Shown: positions 1 to 11,388, counted from the stretch's first letter. The stretch is 64,000 nucleotides of DNA from Gordonia jacobaea (GCF_001186365.1 NZ_LDTZ01000014.1:496001-560000); one strand, 5' to 3'. Made by a program: numbers and translations. Notes: generated by a model from the sequence alone, not told the origin.

Positions 1-861
1 ACATTCGATCCCGAAGCCGCGCTCCGCGCCGTCGCGGACTATCGCTGCACGAGCCTCTACGGTGTGCCGACGATGTTCATCGCCGAGCTGGCGCTCCTCG
101 ATCACGTCGAGCCCGGCCAGATCGATCTGTCGAGTCTGCGGACCGGGATCATGGCGGGTTCGCCGTGCCCCGAACACGTGATGCGGCAGGTCGTTGATCG
201 CATGCACATGGGCGAGGTCTCGATCTGTTACGGGATGACCGAAACATCGCCGGTGTCGTGTCAGACGAGAGTCGACGATCCGCTGGAACTGCGGGTCGGC
301 ACAGTCGGGCGCGTCGGCCCGCATCTGGAGATCAAGGTGATCGACCCGATCACGGGAGAGACACTGCCGCGCGGCGAGACCGGCGAATTCTGTACCCGCG
401 GCTACAGCGTGATGAGTGGGTACTGGAACGAACCCGAGAAGACCGATGAGGCGCTCGACGCCGACGGCTGGATGCACACCGGCGATCTGGCCGTCATGGA
501 TCCGAACTCGTACGTACGGATCACGGGGCGCATCAAGGACATGGTGATCCGCGGGGGAGAGAACATCTATCCGCGTGAGATCGAGGAGTTCCTCTACACC
601 CACCCAGATATCCTCGACGCACAGGTGATCGGAGTGCCCGACGAGCGCTACGGCGAAGAGCTGATGGCGTGGATTCAGTTGCGCGACGGCGTCGCCGACC
701 TCACGGCCGACGACGTGCGCGAGTTCGCGACGGGCAAGATCGCGCGCCACAAGATCCCGAGATACGTCCACGTGGTCAAGGAATTCCCGATGACCGTCAC
801 CGGCAAGGTGCGCAAGGTGGCGATGCGCGCTGAGTCCGTCGACCTTCTCGGGTTGGCGTAA
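1..861 (+). CDS. Acyl-CoA synthetase, FadD-like (5' truncated by window)
   Basis: Only the C-terminal ~286 residues of an ANL-superfamily adenylating enzyme are present; the frame is open from base 1, so the start lies outside the window. Visible family motifs are the aromatic/TGE-type core YGMTETSPV, the GYWNEPEKT and [10 protein letters not shown] segments, the [16 protein letters not shown] hinge, and the C-terminal catalytic lysine context [10 protein letters not shown]. Members activate a carboxylic acid to acyl-AMP and then the CoA thioester. The substrate, probably a fatty or short-chain acid, cannot be told from the sequence. The stop overlaps the next start (TAATG), so it is translationally coupled to acetoacetyl-CoA synthetase, which fits joint acyl-CoA metabolism. 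Confidence 0.9.
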   Translation, partial: TFDPEAALRAVADYRCTSLYGVPTMFIAELALLDHVEPGQIDLSSLRTGIMAGSPCPEHVMRQVVDRMHMGEVSICYGMTETSPVSCQTRVDDPLELRVGTVGRVGPHLEIKVIDPITGETLPRGETGEFCTRGYSVMSGYWNEPEKTDEALDADGWMHTGDLAVMDPNSYVRITGRIKDMVIRGGENIYPREIEEFLYTHPDILDAQVIGVPDERYGEELMAWIQLRDGVADLTADDVREFATGKIARHKIPRYVHVVKEFPMTVTGKVRKVAMRAESVDLLGLA

Positions 862-2891
862 TGGCGTCGTCGACCGTCCCCAGATCTTCGGAGCGAGGCG
901 AAATAACTACGCGCATCGACGACTTCGCGCGACAGGTCGCCGAGCGCTACGGCGTCGACACGTCGTCGTACGAGACGCTGTGGTCGTGGTCGGTGGACAG
1001 TCCGGCGCAGTTCTGGCGTGCGGTGTGGGACTTCTACGATCTCGACGCCATTGCCGGTCCGCTCGCCGAGGGAGACGACGCCGTCCTCGCGTCGACGGAA
1101 ATGCCGGGCGCGCAATGGTTTTCCGACGTCACCCTGAACTACGTGGATCAGGTCTTCCGGCATGCCGACGATCCCGACGCCGCTGCGCGGACCGCGATCG
1201 TCGGAGTCGACGAGAGCGGTACCCTTGTGTCGCTGACCTGGGCACAATTGCGTGAACAGTCGTTGTCGTTCGCGCGCACGCTTCGCCGGCTCGGGGTCGG
1301 TGTCGGCGATGTGGTCGCTGCTTACCTGCCCGACATTCCCGAGGCGTTGGTGGCGTTCCTCGGAACCGCGGCGGTCGGCGCGATCTGGTCGGGTTGCGGG
1401 CAGGACTACGCACCCTCAGGTGCCGCGGGCCGCCTCGCCCAACTCGAGCCCAAGGTGCTGGTCACCGCCGACGGCTACCGATACAACGGCAAAGACATGG
1501 ACAAGGCGGCCGACAGCGCGGAACTGGCAGGCCTTCTCGAAGGGCTGGGCTCCCACATCGTCGTCGGCGATCCGTCGCGCCAGCCCGCACGCGGAATCGA
1601 AGTTCTGAGCTACGAGAGCGCCATTGCGTCGAATTCGCAGGCGCAGTCCGACGTTCGCGACGCCGACATCCCGGTGCGGGTCGGGTTCGATCATCCGCTG
1701 TGGGTGCTGTTCAGCTCGGGAACAACGGGGCGCCCCAAGGGAATTGTGCACGGGCACGGCGGCGTCGTCGTCGAACATCTGAAAGCCGCTGGGCTGCATG
1801 CCGATCTGTCGCGTGACGACGTCTTCTTCTGGCACACCGCACTGAGTTGGATGATGTGGAACTTTCAGGCAGCGGGATTGCTGGTCGGTGCCGAGATCGT
1901 CTGTTACAGCGGCTCACCGCTCTACCCCGACGCCGATCGGCTCTGGGCACTCGTCGCCGACGAACGCGTCACCTACTTCGGCACCAGTCCCGGACAGTTG
2001 CAGGCAAGCCGCAAGGCAGGTCTGCGACCTGGCCGCGACCACGACCTGGCGGCGCTGCGGGGAATCGGGAGTACCGGTTCGGCGTTGTCGGCAGACCTGT
2101 TCGACTGGATCGACGAAAACGTGCGCCCCGGAATCCCGGTGTCGTCGATCAGTGGCGGTACCGACGTGGTGACCGCGTTCGCGGGCGGATCGTCGGGGCA
2201 GCCGGTGGTGCCCGGTGAATTGTCGGTGCGGTACCTCGGTGTGGCGCTTGCCAGTTGGGCTCCGGACACCACGCCGCTGATCGGTGAGGTCGGCGAGATG
2301 GTCGTCACCGCACCGATGCCCTCGATGCCGGTGAGCTTTTGGAACGACCCGGACGGTGCTCGCTATCGGGCGGCATACTTTGCGCACGAGTGGTCGGGCA
2401 CCGAGACCGACTCGGAACCCGTATGGCGACACGGCGATTGGGTCACGGTCACCGATCGGGGTTCACTCATCATCCACGGCCGCAGCGACGCGACGCTCAA
2501 CAAGCAGGGCGTGCGGATGGGCTCGGCCGACATCTATGAGGTCGTCGAAAGCCTCCCCGAGATCGCAGAGGCATTCGTGCTCGGCGTCGACGGTCCCGAC
2601 GGCAAGTACTGGATGCCGCTGTTTGTGACCCTGGTGCCCGGCGCCACGCTCGACGATGATCTGCGCTCGACGATCGCGTCGTCGATCCGCACACGACTGT
2701 CGCCACGACATGTGCCGGACGAGGTGATCGAGGCGCCCGGCATCCCGCACACCCGCACGGGCAAGAAGCTCGAGGTGCCGGTGACGGCGATCCTCGCTGG
2801 CCGCAGCGGCGTCGACGTCGACCCTCGATCGATAGACGATCCGGGCCTCATCGACTGGTACTCGGAGCGCGGTCGCGAACATCAGTGGTGA
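861..2891 (+). CDS. aacS: Acetoacetyl-CoA synthetase
   Basis: 676 residues, the normal length for acetoacetate–CoA ligase. It converts acetoacetate, ATP and CoA to acetoacetyl-CoA in the cytosol, feeding ketone bodies into thiolase or storage pathways. Seen: the N-terminal segment with WSVDSPAQFWRAVWDFYD, the phosphate-binding LFSSGTTGRPKGIVHGHGG, SWMMWNFQ, the SISGGTDVV and PVWRHGDWV segments, the hinge HGRSDATLNKQGVRMG, and the C-terminal lysine motif HTRTGKKLEVPV. The start ATG overlaps the stop of the upstream acyl-CoA ligase. The related alternative is acetyl-CoA synthetase, but the FWRAVWDFY N-terminus and SGGTDVV favour AacS. Confidence 0.92.
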   Translation: MASSTVPRSSERGEITTRIDDFARQVAERYGVDTSSYETLWSWSVDSPAQFWRAVWDFYDLDAIAGPLAEGDDAVLASTEMPGAQWFSDVTLNYVDQVFRHADDPDAAARTAIVGVDESGTLVSLTWAQLREQSLSFARTLRRLGVGVGDVVAAYLPDIPEALVAFLGTAAVGAIWSGCGQDYAPSGAAGRLAQLEPKVLVTADGYRYNGKDMDKAADSAELAGLLEGLGSHIVVGDPSRQPARGIEVLSYESAIASNSQAQSDVRDADIPVRVGFDHPLWVLFSSGTTGRPKGIVHGHGGVVVEHLKAAGLHADLSRDDVFFWHTALSWMMWNFQAAGLLVGAEIVCYSGSPLYPDADRLWALVADERVTYFGTSPGQLQASRKAGLRPGRDHDLAALRGIGSTGSALSADLFDWIDENVRPGIPVSSISGGTDVVTAFAGGSSGQPVVPGELSVRYLGVALASWAPDTTPLIGEVGEMVVTAPMPSMPVSFWNDPDGARYRAAYFAHEWSGTETDSEPVWRHGDWVTVTDRGSLIIHGRSDATLNKQGVRMGSADIYEVVESLPEIAEAFVLGVDGPDGKYWMPLFVTLVPGATLDDDLRSTIASSIRTRLSPRHVPDEVIEAPGIPHTRTGKKLEVPVTAILAGRSGVDVDPRSIDDPGLIDWYSERGREHQW

Positions 2892-2991
2892 GGGATGCGT
2901 CTCACACCGATGTACTAGCGTGGTCGGGGAACTGCCGTGCCATGTGTGCATGTGGGTGCGGCTCGCACGCTTCGACCAGGAGATATGACGT

Positions 2992-4377
2992 ATGAGCTAT
3001 CAGCCGGGAAGCTCCGGTTACGGCGCTTCCGACTCGGGCCAGGGTTATGGACAACAGGCCGGATATCCGCAGGCCGGGAGCGGGCAGCGCAGCTCTGACC
3101 AGCAGGGATCGTCGCAGCAGGGATCGTCCCAACAAGGATCGTCACAGCAGGGCTACGGACAGCAGGCGCCCGGTCAGTACGGCTACGGACAGCCTTCCGG
3201 CTATGGCCAGCAGGGTGCCGGGGGCTACGGACAAGCTCAGGGCTACGGGCAGCAGGGATATGGGCAACAGTCCGGATATCCCCAGTCCGGGTACTCGCAG
3301 CCGGGATACGGTCAGTCCGATTACAACCAATACGGGCAGGGGCAATACGGCTACGGTGCCGCGCCGAAGCCTGCGAGCCAGGGGCTTCCGGCGAACATTT
3401 CGTTCATCCTCGCCATCGCTCTGTGCGCGCTCGCGGCGCTGAACCTGTTCATCGGCTTCTGGAGCTATGGCTCCGGGCTGTCGTCCGGCATCATCGTGAT
3501 CGCTCTGTCGCTGCTCGCGGCTTTGTTCCCGAACAAAGTCGCTGTCAACGCGCTCGTTCCGGTCTTGGCGGCTTGGACCAGCGCCGACGCGGTGACTCGG
3601 ATCTACTCGATCATTCGCTCCGCAGTGTCGGACGCTCAGAACTACGCGAACTACGGCGGCTACGTGCCCGCCTCCACCTCGTGGCAGGACTACGTGCAGT
3701 TGGTCCTGGCGTTGCTGATCGCGGGACTCGCGATCCTCTGGCTGCTCGTCGTGCTCGATGCGGTCAAGGTGGCACCAGCGCCGGGCGCTGCCGCAACGAC
3801 AGGTTCGGTGCCCACCGGCGCGACCGTGACGGCCGTCGAGCAGACGACCATCGTGGCCGAGTCGACGCCCGCTACGCAGGCATACGGTCAGGCGACAACG
3901 ACCGGCTACGGCGATGCACAGGCATCGGGCAAGGCGCAGGCGCCTGTCGCTTCGAGTCCCGCTGGCTCTCATTCCCCAGCGTCAGGTTCCTCTGCCGGTA
4001 GCTACGGACAGTCGGCGTACACCTACGGCCAGTCGCCCTCTCATCAGGCGGGCAGCTCAACTGCGTACGGCGCGGGCGCAGCGTCGGCACCGGAGTCGTC
4101 GCCCCAGGAGTCGTCGCCCCACTCATCGTCGTACTCGCCCTACTCGGCTTCGTCGTATTCGCAGTCGCAGCCGTCGGCGAGTCCGTCCGCTCAGCCCGGA
4201 TACCCGGGCGGCACCGGAGCGTCAGAGTCGACAGGGCCGGGTTCGAAGGGCTCGAAGGGAGGTGCGGGGTCCTCGCCGACCGCCGCGCCGTCGGCCGAGA
4301 GCGGATACGGGGAGCGCGGGGAGCGCACCACGGCGTTCCACCGGCCCGAAGATCAGTCGGGCAGGGGCGGTTCGTAG
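2992..4377 (+). CDS. DUF5336 / 34-kDa antigenic-protein-like membrane protein with Tyr-Gly-Gln repeats
   Basis: 461 residues, homologous in layout to M. tuberculosis Rv0954. Residues 1–125 are a low-complexity Gly/Gln/Tyr/Ser/Pro tract with many GYGQ units. About 130–260 holds four hydrophobic segments ([34 protein letters not shown], then ALVPVLAAW and [20 protein letters not shown]). The C-terminal ~200 residues are again Ser/Pro/Ala/Gly-rich and disordered. The start has a good Shine–Dalgarno (CAGGAGATATGACGT). The next gene is perM, as in mycobacteria, suggesting an envelope or division role, but no biochemical function is assigned. A strong terminator follows, so it may be transcribed separately from perM. 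Confidence 0.85.
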   Translation: MSYQPGSSGYGASDSGQGYGQQAGYPQAGSGQRSSDQQGSSQQGSSQQGSSQQGYGQQAPGQYGYGQPSGYGQQGAGGYGQAQGYGQQGYGQQSGYPQSGYSQPGYGQSDYNQYGQGQYGYGAAPKPASQGLPANISFILAIALCALAALNLFIGFWSYGSGLSSGIIVIALSLLAALFPNKVAVNALVPVLAAWTSADAVTRIYSIIRSAVSDAQNYANYGGYVPASTSWQDYVQLVLALLIAGLAILWLLVVLDAVKVAPAPGAAATTGSVPTGATVTAVEQTTIVAESTPATQAYGQATTTGYGDAQASGKAQAPVASSPAGSHSPASGSSAGSYGQSAYTYGQSPSHQAGSSTAYGAGAASAPESSPQESSPHSSSYSPYSASSYSQSQPSASPSAQPGYPGGTGASESTGPGSKGSKGGAGSSPTAAPSAESGYGERGERTTAFHRPEDQSGRGGS

Positions 4378-4445
4378 TCGAGCTGACGACGCGGCCGACA
4401 CCCCTGGGTTGTGAATCCCCCGGGGGAGCCATCCAGATAATTCGA

Positions 4446-4485
4446 TACGCGCAGGGCCCCGCCACGTTGCGGGGCCCTGCGCGTA
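4446..4485 (+). terminator. Perfect 17-bp hairpin after the DUF5336 gene
   Basis: Arms at 4446–4462 and 4469–4485 are exact reverse complements (core GCAGGGCCCCGC / GCGGGGCCCTGC) around a 6-nt loop. There is no long T run, which is common in actinobacteria. Because it ends only 5 nt before an upstream in-frame GTG at 4490, it argues that perM starts further downstream. Confidence 0.8.
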
Positions 4486-4552
4486 TGCCGTGAGCGTCGT
4501 CTCTCGGCGCGTCTCCGACTCAACTGCAGTCACTCGTGTCACGCTCGTAACG

Positions 4553-6163
4553 ATGTCGTCGATCAGGTCTGTGCCCAGAGAGAATCTTTCCGCGCGTCTG
4601 CGTCAGGTGCGGCGGGCGACCCGTGCCCAGCGTCTCGGCACCGAGGGCAGCGCGCGCGAGTTGATCCTCGTCGCATTCGGGGTTCCGGTCATCACGCTGA
4701 TGGTCCTCGTGGTCTGTGTGCTGGCAGTGCTCCTCATGTCCGGCGGAGATATGTCGGGCATCGCGAACGTGATCTCGGCGTGCTGGCTCGCGATCCACCA
4801 GGTGCCGCTGACGATGAACGGCGTCACGCTCGGCGTACTTCCCATGCTTCCGACCCTCCTCGTCGCAGCGGGAACCGCCGGATTCGCATCGTCGGCGAGC
4901 CGCGTTGGACGGTCTCCGTCTGAGCTCGCGGCGATCGCGGCCGCTGCGATCGGCGGACCACTCGTGATCACCGCGATGGCATTGGCTGTCCTCATGGACG
5001 GATCGTCGGATATGCCCGTTGCTGCGCCAAATGCCTTGTTGGCCTTCGGCTGCACGATCGCACTGCACGGGCTGGCGACAGCCGCAGGTGTGGTCTGGAG
5101 ACGACGTCGCGACCTCGCAGCACTGACCTCGGTGACCCCCGCCGACCGTCGAGGGTTTCGCTTCGGTCTCCTTGCCGCGGTTGCGCTCCTCGCGGCCGGG
5201 TCGGTGCTCGTTCTGGTGCGACTCTTACTGAGCTTCTCCGACGTCGGGCAGCTCCTCGGCGGCGGCTACCGCTTCGACGGTTACCTGGGGCTGACAGTGC
5301 TGTCGATCCTTTACCTTCCCAACGTGATCGTGGGCGCGACGGCAGTTCTCGTGGGCGCCGACGTCCACGTCGGGGCGATGTCGGTGGACCTCTTGTCCGT
5401 ACGCAGCGGCCCGCTGCCGCCCGTGCCACTGCTCGCGGCGCTCCCCGATGCCGATTACGGCACGCTCGGCGTCGTCGGATTCGTTGTGCCCGCTGCCGTC
5501 GCCGGCTACGTCGGTTGGCGATGCCGATCGCTCGACCCGATCGCGCACGTCCGCGCTGTCGGCGTGGCCGGAGCGGTCGCGGCGTCGATCATCGTGCTGC
5601 TTGCCTGGCCCGCGGGCGGCCAACTCGGCGAGATCGGCGCGACGGGCATCAATGTCGCGGCTGCGGGAGTGTTCACGCTCGGTTGGGTTGTCGTCGTCGG
5701 CCTGATCGTCGCGCTCATTTACGGCTGCCTGCCATCGACTCGGCGCGCCAGGCTGCAGATCGAGTCCGGCGGTGAGGATTCCGACGATCTCGACACCTGG
5801 CTCGACGACTCCGGATACGACGACGACTACGTCGTCGACTCCCGGGACGAGGACGGCTCGTGGGACGAGGATGGCTCCTGGGATGAGAACGACGACGCCG
5901 ACGGCGTCGTGGACTTGGACAGTGCTTCGGAGTACGAGGACAGCGGCGTCGACGTCAGCGACGACGCGAGTGACGAGCCCGATGGTGGCGCGGATGACAG
6001 CGTCACCGTGTTCGACGACGCCACAGTGTTCGACGACGCCACAGTGCTGGACGACGGCACCGGGTTTGACGATGACGGAAGCGGCGTCGACTCCGTCAGC
6101 ACCGCGGACGCAGCGACTCGCTCACGGGGCGCGAACAGCGATCCACTAGGCTCGCAGATGTGA
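4553..6163 (+). CDS. perM: PerM-like cell division membrane protein (DUF6350)
   Basis: About 536 residues with roughly nine to ten hydrophobic helices (first LILVAFGVPVITLMVLVVCV) and a long acidic C-terminal tail (~440–536) containing three near-identical DDATVFD/DDATVLD units. Position between the DUF5336 gene and purN matches M. tuberculosis Rv0955 (PerM), an integral membrane protein linked to divisome stability. I chose the ATG at 4553 because the in-frame GTG at 4490 abuts the terminator. The extreme acidic tail is cytosolic or extracellular, undecided. The stop overlaps the purN start by 4 nt, so purine synthesis genes are coupled to it. Confidence 0.82.
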   Translation: MSSIRSVPRENLSARLRQVRRATRAQRLGTEGSARELILVAFGVPVITLMVLVVCVLAVLLMSGGDMSGIANVISACWLAIHQVPLTMNGVTLGVLPMLPTLLVAAGTAGFASSASRVGRSPSELAAIAAAAIGGPLVITAMALAVLMDGSSDMPVAAPNALLAFGCTIALHGLATAAGVVWRRRRDLAALTSVTPADRRGFRFGLLAAVALLAAGSVLVLVRLLLSFSDVGQLLGGGYRFDGYLGLTVLSILYLPNVIVGATAVLVGADVHVGAMSVDLLSVRSGPLPPVPLLAALPDADYGTLGVVGFVVPAAVAGYVGWRCRSLDPIAHVRAVGVAGAVAASIIVLLAWPAGGQLGEIGATGINVAAAGVFTLGWVVVVGLIVALIYGCLPSTRRARLQIESGGEDSDDLDTWLDDSGYDDDYVVDSRDEDGSWDEDGSWDENDDADGVVDLDSASEYEDSGVDVSDDASDEPDGGADDSVTVFDDATVFDDATVLDDGTGFDDDGSGVDSVSTADAATRSRGANSDPLGSQM

Positions 6164-6798
6164 ACAGAACCCCCGTAGACGCTGCCGGTAGCCCGGTACG
6201 CGTCCCGATCGTCGTGATGGCGTCGGGTACGGGAACACTGCTCGAGTCACTCATCGACCGTGCCGACGGCCCCGATGCCGCCTTCGAGGTGATGGCAGTA
6301 GTCGTCGACCGTGATTGCCGCGCAGCGTCGATCGCGCAACGCCACGAGATCCCCGTCATCGTGTGTCGTGTCTCCGACCACGCCGACCGCGCCCGCTGGG
6401 ACGAAGCGCTGGCCGAGCAGGTGGCAGCAGTCGCGCCCGCGTGGGTGGTGACCGCAGGTTTCATGAAGATCCTGGGCCCGGCGTTCCTGTCGCGTTTCGG
6501 TGGCCGCATCGTCAACTCTCACCCGGCGTTGTTGCCGTCGTTTCCCGGCGCGCACGGCGTCGCCGACGCTCTCGAGCACGGCGTCAAGGTGACGGGCGCG
6601 ACGATCCACCTCGTCGACGACGGTGTCGATACCGGCCCGATCCTCGCGCAGGCGCCGGTGATGATCTCACCGAGCGACACCGAGGAGACCCTGCACGAAC
6701 GCATCAAGTCGGTCGAGCGATTCCTGCTCGCCGACGTTGTGGCGAAACTCGTCACCCGAGGAGTTGTCATCGACGGACGAAAGGCCCGGATTCCGTGA
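6160..6798 (+). CDS. purN: Phosphoribosylglycinamide formyltransferase
   Basis: 212 residues. It transfers the formyl group of 10-formyl-THF to GAR in step three of purine synthesis. The N-terminal substrate loop is [11 protein letters not shown] (family GNGSNL-like), the catalytic segment is [15 protein letters not shown] with the Asn/His pair, and the catalytic Asp lies in [18 protein letters not shown] start at 6160 overlaps the perM stop (ATGTGA), and its own stop overlaps the purH GTG, forming a perM–purN–purH operon. Overlap and content match the mycobacterial arrangement. Confidence 0.95.
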   Translation: MNRTPVDAAGSPVRVPIVVMASGTGTLLESLIDRADGPDAAFEVMAVVVDRDCRAASIAQRHEIPVIVCRVSDHADRARWDEALAEQVAAVAPAWVVTAGFMKILGPAFLSRFGGRIVNSHPALLPSFPGAHGVADALEHGVKVTGATIHLVDDGVDTGPILAQAPVMISPSDTEETLHERIKSVERFLLADVVAKLVTRGVVIDGRKARIP

Positions 6799-8375
6799 AC
6801 GCAGCCACCCCCGCAGACACAGGTCGACGCCCCATCAAGCGCGCGTTGGTCAGTGTGTACGACAAGACCGACCTCGCCGATCTCGCGTCGTCGTTGCACG
6901 AGGCGGGCGTCGAACTGGTCTCGACCGGGTCGACTGCGAAAACCATTGCGGCAGCAGGTATTCCGGTGACCGAGGTGTCGGAGGTTACGGGATTCCCGGA
7001 ATGCCTCGACGGACGAGTCAAGACGCTCCATCCCAAGGTGCACGCGGGCATCCTCGCCGATAGTCGCAAGGAGTCGCACGTCGCGCAGCTCGAGGAATTG
7101 GGTGTCGCACCTTTCGATCTCGTAGTGGTCAACCTGTACCCCTTCACCGAGACCGTCGCGTCGGGTGCCACGCCCGACGAGTGCATCGAGCAGATCGACA
7201 TCGGCGGACCGTCGATGGTGCGCGGCGCGGCCAAGAACCATCCCACCGTTGCCGTCGTCGTCGACCCTATGGACTACGAGCAGGTCTCCGCTGCCGTTGC
7301 CGAGGGCGGATTCACGCTGACGCAGCGACGTGAGTTGGCCGCCAAGGCATTTCGGCACACCGCTGACTACGACGTCGCCGTCGCCTCCTGGATGTCGCAG
7401 GAGGTTGCGCCGGCAGCGGACGGATCGACGTTCCCCGAATGGTCCGGATTCACCTGGGAGCGTTCCGCTGTGCTGCGCTACGGCGAGAATCCCCACCAGG
7501 CCGCTGCGCTCTATCTCTCCACTGCGGCGCCCGAGGGCCTCGCGTCGGCAGAACAGTTGCACGGCAAGGAGATGAGCTACAACAACTACACCGACTCCGA
7601 CGCCGCTTGGCGCAGCGCCCATGACTTCGACGCACCCGCCGTCGCAATCATCAAGCACGCCAACCCCTGTGGCATCGCCATCGGTGAGACGATCGGCGAG
7701 GCGCACCGCCTAGCCCACGCGTGCGACCCCGTCAGTGCATACGGCGGCGTGATCGCGGCCAACCGTGAGATCACCGTCGAGATGGCCGAGCAGGTCGCCG
7801 AGATCTTCACCGAGGTGATCATCGCCCCGGGCTTCGCCGACGGCGCGCTCTCGGTGTTGCAGCGCAAGAAGAACATCCGCATCCTGCGAGCCGTCCCGCC
7901 CGTGCGCGCAGGACTCGAGTTCCGTCCGGTGTCCGGTGGCCTGCTCATGCAGGATCGCGACATCCTCGACGCCGAGGGCGACAACCCGAAGAACTGGACA
8001 CTCGTCGCAGGACCTCCCGCCGACCCCGACACCCTCGCCGACCTCGAATTCGCCTGGCGCGCATGCCGCTCGGTGAAGTCCAACGCCATCCTGCTCGCCA
8101 AGGACGGCGCCTCTGTCGGCGTCGGCATGGGGCAGGTCAACCGGGTCGACTCGGCGCACCTCGCCGTCACCCGCGCAGGCGAGCGGGCCAGTGGCAGCGT
8201 CGGAGCGTCGGACGCCTTCTTCCCGTTCCCCGACGGGCTGCAGGTGCTGATCAACGGTGGAGTATCGGCCGTCGTGCAGCCGGGCGGGTCGATCCGCGAC
8301 AAAGAGGTCATCGAGGCCGCCGCCGAGGCCGGCATCACCCTGTACCTCACCGGTGCACGGCACTTCGCGCACTGA
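6795..8375 (+). CDS. purH: Bifunctional AICAR formyltransferase / IMP cyclohydrolase
   Basis: 526 residues from a GTG at 6795 that overlaps the purN stop. An earlier in-frame start at 6315 lies inside purN and was rejected. Residues ~12–155 are the MGS-like IMP cyclohydrolase domain ([32 protein letters not shown]). The rest is the AICAR transformylase ([24 protein letters not shown], and the C-terminal [10 protein letters not shown]). It completes the last two steps of IMP synthesis. A degenerate tandem repeat begins 16 nt after the stop. Confidence 0.97.
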   Translation: MNAATPADTGRRPIKRALVSVYDKTDLADLASSLHEAGVELVSTGSTAKTIAAAGIPVTEVSEVTGFPECLDGRVKTLHPKVHAGILADSRKESHVAQLEELGVAPFDLVVVNLYPFTETVASGATPDECIEQIDIGGPSMVRGAAKNHPTVAVVVDPMDYEQVSAAVAEGGFTLTQRRELAAKAFRHTADYDVAVASWMSQEVAPAADGSTFPEWSGFTWERSAVLRYGENPHQAAALYLSTAAPEGLASAEQLHGKEMSYNNYTDSDAAWRSAHDFDAPAVAIIKHANPCGIAIGETIGEAHRLAHACDPVSAYGGVIAANREITVEMAEQVAEIFTEVIIAPGFADGALSVLQRKKNIRILRAVPPVRAGLEFRPVSGGLLMQDRDILDAEGDNPKNWTLVAGPPADPDTLADLEFAWRACRSVKSNAILLAKDGASVGVGMGQVNRVDSAHLAVTRAGERASGSVGASDAFFPFPDGLQVLINGGVSAVVQPGGSIRDKEVIEAAAEAGITLYLTGARHFAH

Positions 8376-8391
8376 CCTGATCTCGTCGACT

Positions 8392-8522
8392 GTGCGCTCC
8401 GTCGGGCCGAGTGGGCGCTCCGTCGGGCCGAGTGGGCGCTCCGTCGAGCCGACTGGGCGTCGCGTTCTGCCGACTGGGCGCTCCGTATTGCCGAGTGGGC
8501 GCTCTGTCGCGCCGAGTGGGCG
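8392..8522. repeat. Degenerate 21-bp tandem repeat, about six copies
   Basis: Units start at 8392 (shortened), 8411, 8432, 8453, 8474, 8495 and 8516 (partial) with core GTGGGCGCTCCGTC followed by a variable triplet and GCCGA. The array fills the whole gap between purH and the TauE-type gene and supplies the sequence just before its start codon. No coding signal was accepted here. Confidence 0.9.
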
Positions 8523-8528
8523 TGACCG

Positions 8529-9272
8529 ATGAGCGTGCTCGACCTCGTGCTGCTGTTCGTCGCGGGGTTCGGCGCCGGGCTGATCGGATACGTCACCGGC
8601 TTGGCGTCGGTGGTCAGCTATCCCGCCCTTCTGGCAGTGGGACTCAGCCCGATCGCGGCGAACGTCACCAACACGGTGTCGCTCGTCGCGGTGGGGGCGG
8701 GGAGTCTCGGCCAGTCCGGCAAAGTACTGCTCGCGGGTGATCGTCGGCCGCTGTACGCCGGTGTGGTCGCGTCGCTGATCGGCGGCACGATCGGCGCGAT
8801 CATTCTCTTGATCACGCCCCCCGACAGCTTCAAGGTGATCGTGCCGTACCTCGTCGGTTTTGCGGCGATCGCTCTGCTCGTTCAACCACAGCTTCGACGA
8901 CTCGCCTCACGTCATGCCGACCGTCCGTGGCTCTTCGTCGTCGGACTCGGCCTGATCTCCATCTACGGCGGCTACTTCGGTGCGGGCGCGGGCATCGTGC
9001 TACTCGCCCTGACTCTCGTCGTGACGAGCGAACCACTCTGGCGCGCAACGCTGTTGAAGTCTCTGTTTCTGGGCGTCGCCAATCTTGTTGCGGCCGTGGG
9101 GTTCATCATCTGGGGCCCGGTTCACTGGCCCGCGGCGATCGCGATGGCGATCGGTTGCTTGATCGGCGGTTGGTGCGGTCCACCTGTGGTCAAGCGACTG
9201 CCCGCCGGGCCCCTGCGTATCGCGGTGGGACTCGGCGGGCTCGGTCTTGCTGTGTGGTTGGCGTTCAGCTGA
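8529..9272 (+). CDS. TSUP-family (TauE/SafE) transporter
   Basis: 247 residues with about eight hydrophobic segments and two internally similar halves (LLFVAGFGAGLIGYVTGLAS; FVVGLGLISIYGGYFGAGAG), the hallmark of sulfite exporter TauE/SafE proteins. Such proteins are inner-membrane carriers for sulfite, sulfoacetate or other sulfur anions. The downstream SsuCAB importer and TauD dioxygenase, which releases sulfite, make sulfite or sulfonate export the best guess. The start is ATG 8529, directly after the tandem repeat. The ligand is not proven by sequence. Confidence 0.82.
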   Translation: MSVLDLVLLFVAGFGAGLIGYVTGLASVVSYPALLAVGLSPIAANVTNTVSLVAVGAGSLGQSGKVLLAGDRRPLYAGVVASLIGGTIGAIILLITPPDSFKVIVPYLVGFAAIALLVQPQLRRLASRHADRPWLFVVGLGLISIYGGYFGAGAGIVLLALTLVVTSEPLWRATLLKSLFLGVANLVAAVGFIIWGPVHWPAAIAMAIGCLIGGWCGPPVVKRLPAGPLRIAVGLGGLGLAVWLAFS

Positions 9273-9296
9273 TACCAGTCGTCGAGTCGAGATCCC

Positions 9297-9326
9297 TTGC
9301 GCGAACGTACGCTTGGCGCACATAAT
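9297..9326 (+). promoter_or_regulatory. Candidate sigma-70-type promoter for ssuCAB
   Basis: TTGCGC at 9297–9302 and CATAAT at 9321–9326 are separated by 18 bp, 110 nt before the ssuC start. It lies upstream of the 22-bp motif at 9377, so the motif would sit in the leader or just downstream of transcription start. Confidence 0.45.
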
Positions 9327-9376
9327 CGTCGACGTCCCCATAGAAGCGACTACCCACCACGCTACTTCGGCGGGCC

Positions 9377-9398
9377 TTTTTCTCACGCTGAGGAAAAA
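9377..9398 (+). promoter_or_regulatory. Putative sulfur-regulon operator, copy 1
   Basis: An imperfect inverted repeat (TTTTTCTCA–CGC–TGAGGAAAAA) lying 37 nt before the ssuC GTG. Aligned with the site before tauD at 12266, 17 of 22 positions match (shared TTTTT-TC-CGCTG-GG-AAA). The identity is what the sequence shows; that it binds a sulfur-responsive regulator is inference. Confidence 0.6.
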
Positions 9399-9435
9399 GA
9401 TGGTCGCGCGCTGCCCGGACCGGTACACATAGCCG

Positions 9436-10305
9436 GTGACTTTGTTCGTCGACATCTCGCCCGAAGAGCAGCAGGGCGGGCAACCAGGGGTCGAGAAGAC
9501 CTCGACCGGCAGTAGGCTTCGTTCTGTTGCACTGCAATTCGGTCTCCCCGTGCTCTCCGTGGTTCTGTTCCTCGCTGTCTACCAAGCCGTCGCCGTCAGC
9601 GGCGTCTGGAGCGAGACCTTCGTGCCGCGTCTCGGCACCGTATGGCACGCCTTCGTCGAAATGTCGACGACGCACAACGGCGTCGTCGGATATGCCGGTT
9701 ATTACTGGTGGGAACACCTCTACATGACGCTGCGTCGTGTCTGCGTCGGTGTTGTGATCGGCGTCGCGGCGGGTGTTGTCCTCGGGCTGATCATGGGGTC
9801 GATCCCGTGGGTCCGACGACTTCTCGAGCCGTGGCTGACATTCCTGCGCGCCCTGCCTCCGCTGGCGTACTTCTTCCTCCTGGTCATCTGGCTGGGAATC
9901 GACGAGGCGCCGAAGATCACGCTTCTCGCGTTGGCCGCTTTGCCGCCGGCGGCGGTGGCGACCACCACGGCCGTCAGCGCCACGCCGGTCTCGCTGATCG
10001 AGGCTGCACGCGCGCTGGGAGCAAGCAGGCGTGAGGTGATCTCCGACGTCGTGATTCCGGCCGCACTGCCCGAAACATTCACGGGCATCAGGCTTTCGGT
10101 CGGCATCGCCTATTCGTCGGTGGTCGCGGCGGAGCTCTTCAACGGAATTCCCGGCATCGGAGGCGTCGTGAAGGACGCCAGTAACTACAACAACACTCCC
10201 GTCGTGCTTGTCGGCATTGTCCTCATCGGACTGTCGGGTCTTGTCATTGACGGAATACTTCGGATGATCGAGCACCGCCTGGTGCCGTGGCGCGGAAAGG
10301 CCTGA
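9436..10305 (+). CDS. ssuC: Sulfonate/taurine ABC transporter permease
   Basis: 289 residues, six predicted membrane helices. The cytoplasmic EAA loop is seen as EAARALGASRREVISDVVIPAALPE written across ~190–214, the ATPase-docking motif of BPD permeases. It forms the channel of an SsuABC/TauABC importer. GTG start at 9436. ssuA follows after 6 nt, and ssuB overlaps ssuA, so the three are one operon in the order permease–binding protein–ATPase. Nitrate or other aliphatic substrates are possible, but the TauD neighbour favours sulfonates. Confidence 0.88.
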   Translation: MTLFVDISPEEQQGGQPGVEKTSTGSRLRSVALQFGLPVLSVVLFLAVYQAVAVSGVWSETFVPRLGTVWHAFVEMSTTHNGVVGYAGYYWWEHLYMTLRRVCVGVVIGVAAGVVLGLIMGSIPWVRRLLEPWLTFLRALPPLAYFFLLVIWLGIDEAPKITLLALAALPPAAVATTTAVSATPVSLIEAARALGASRREVISDVVIPAALPETFTGIRLSVGIAYSSVVAAELFNGIPGIGGVVKDASNYNNTPVVLVGIVLIGLSGLVIDGILRMIEHRLVPWRGKA

Positions 10306-10311
10306 ACAACA

Positions 10312-11368
<1,057 letters not shown>

Positions 11369-11388
<20 letters not shown>

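Noticed and set aside
4490..4552. Upstream GTG start for perM
   Set aside because: Lies 5 nt after a 17-bp terminator hairpin; the ATG at 4553 is the more plausible start.
6315..6794. Extended N-terminus for purH
   Set aside because: Lies wholly inside purN in another frame; the GTG at 6795 gives the normal PurH length.
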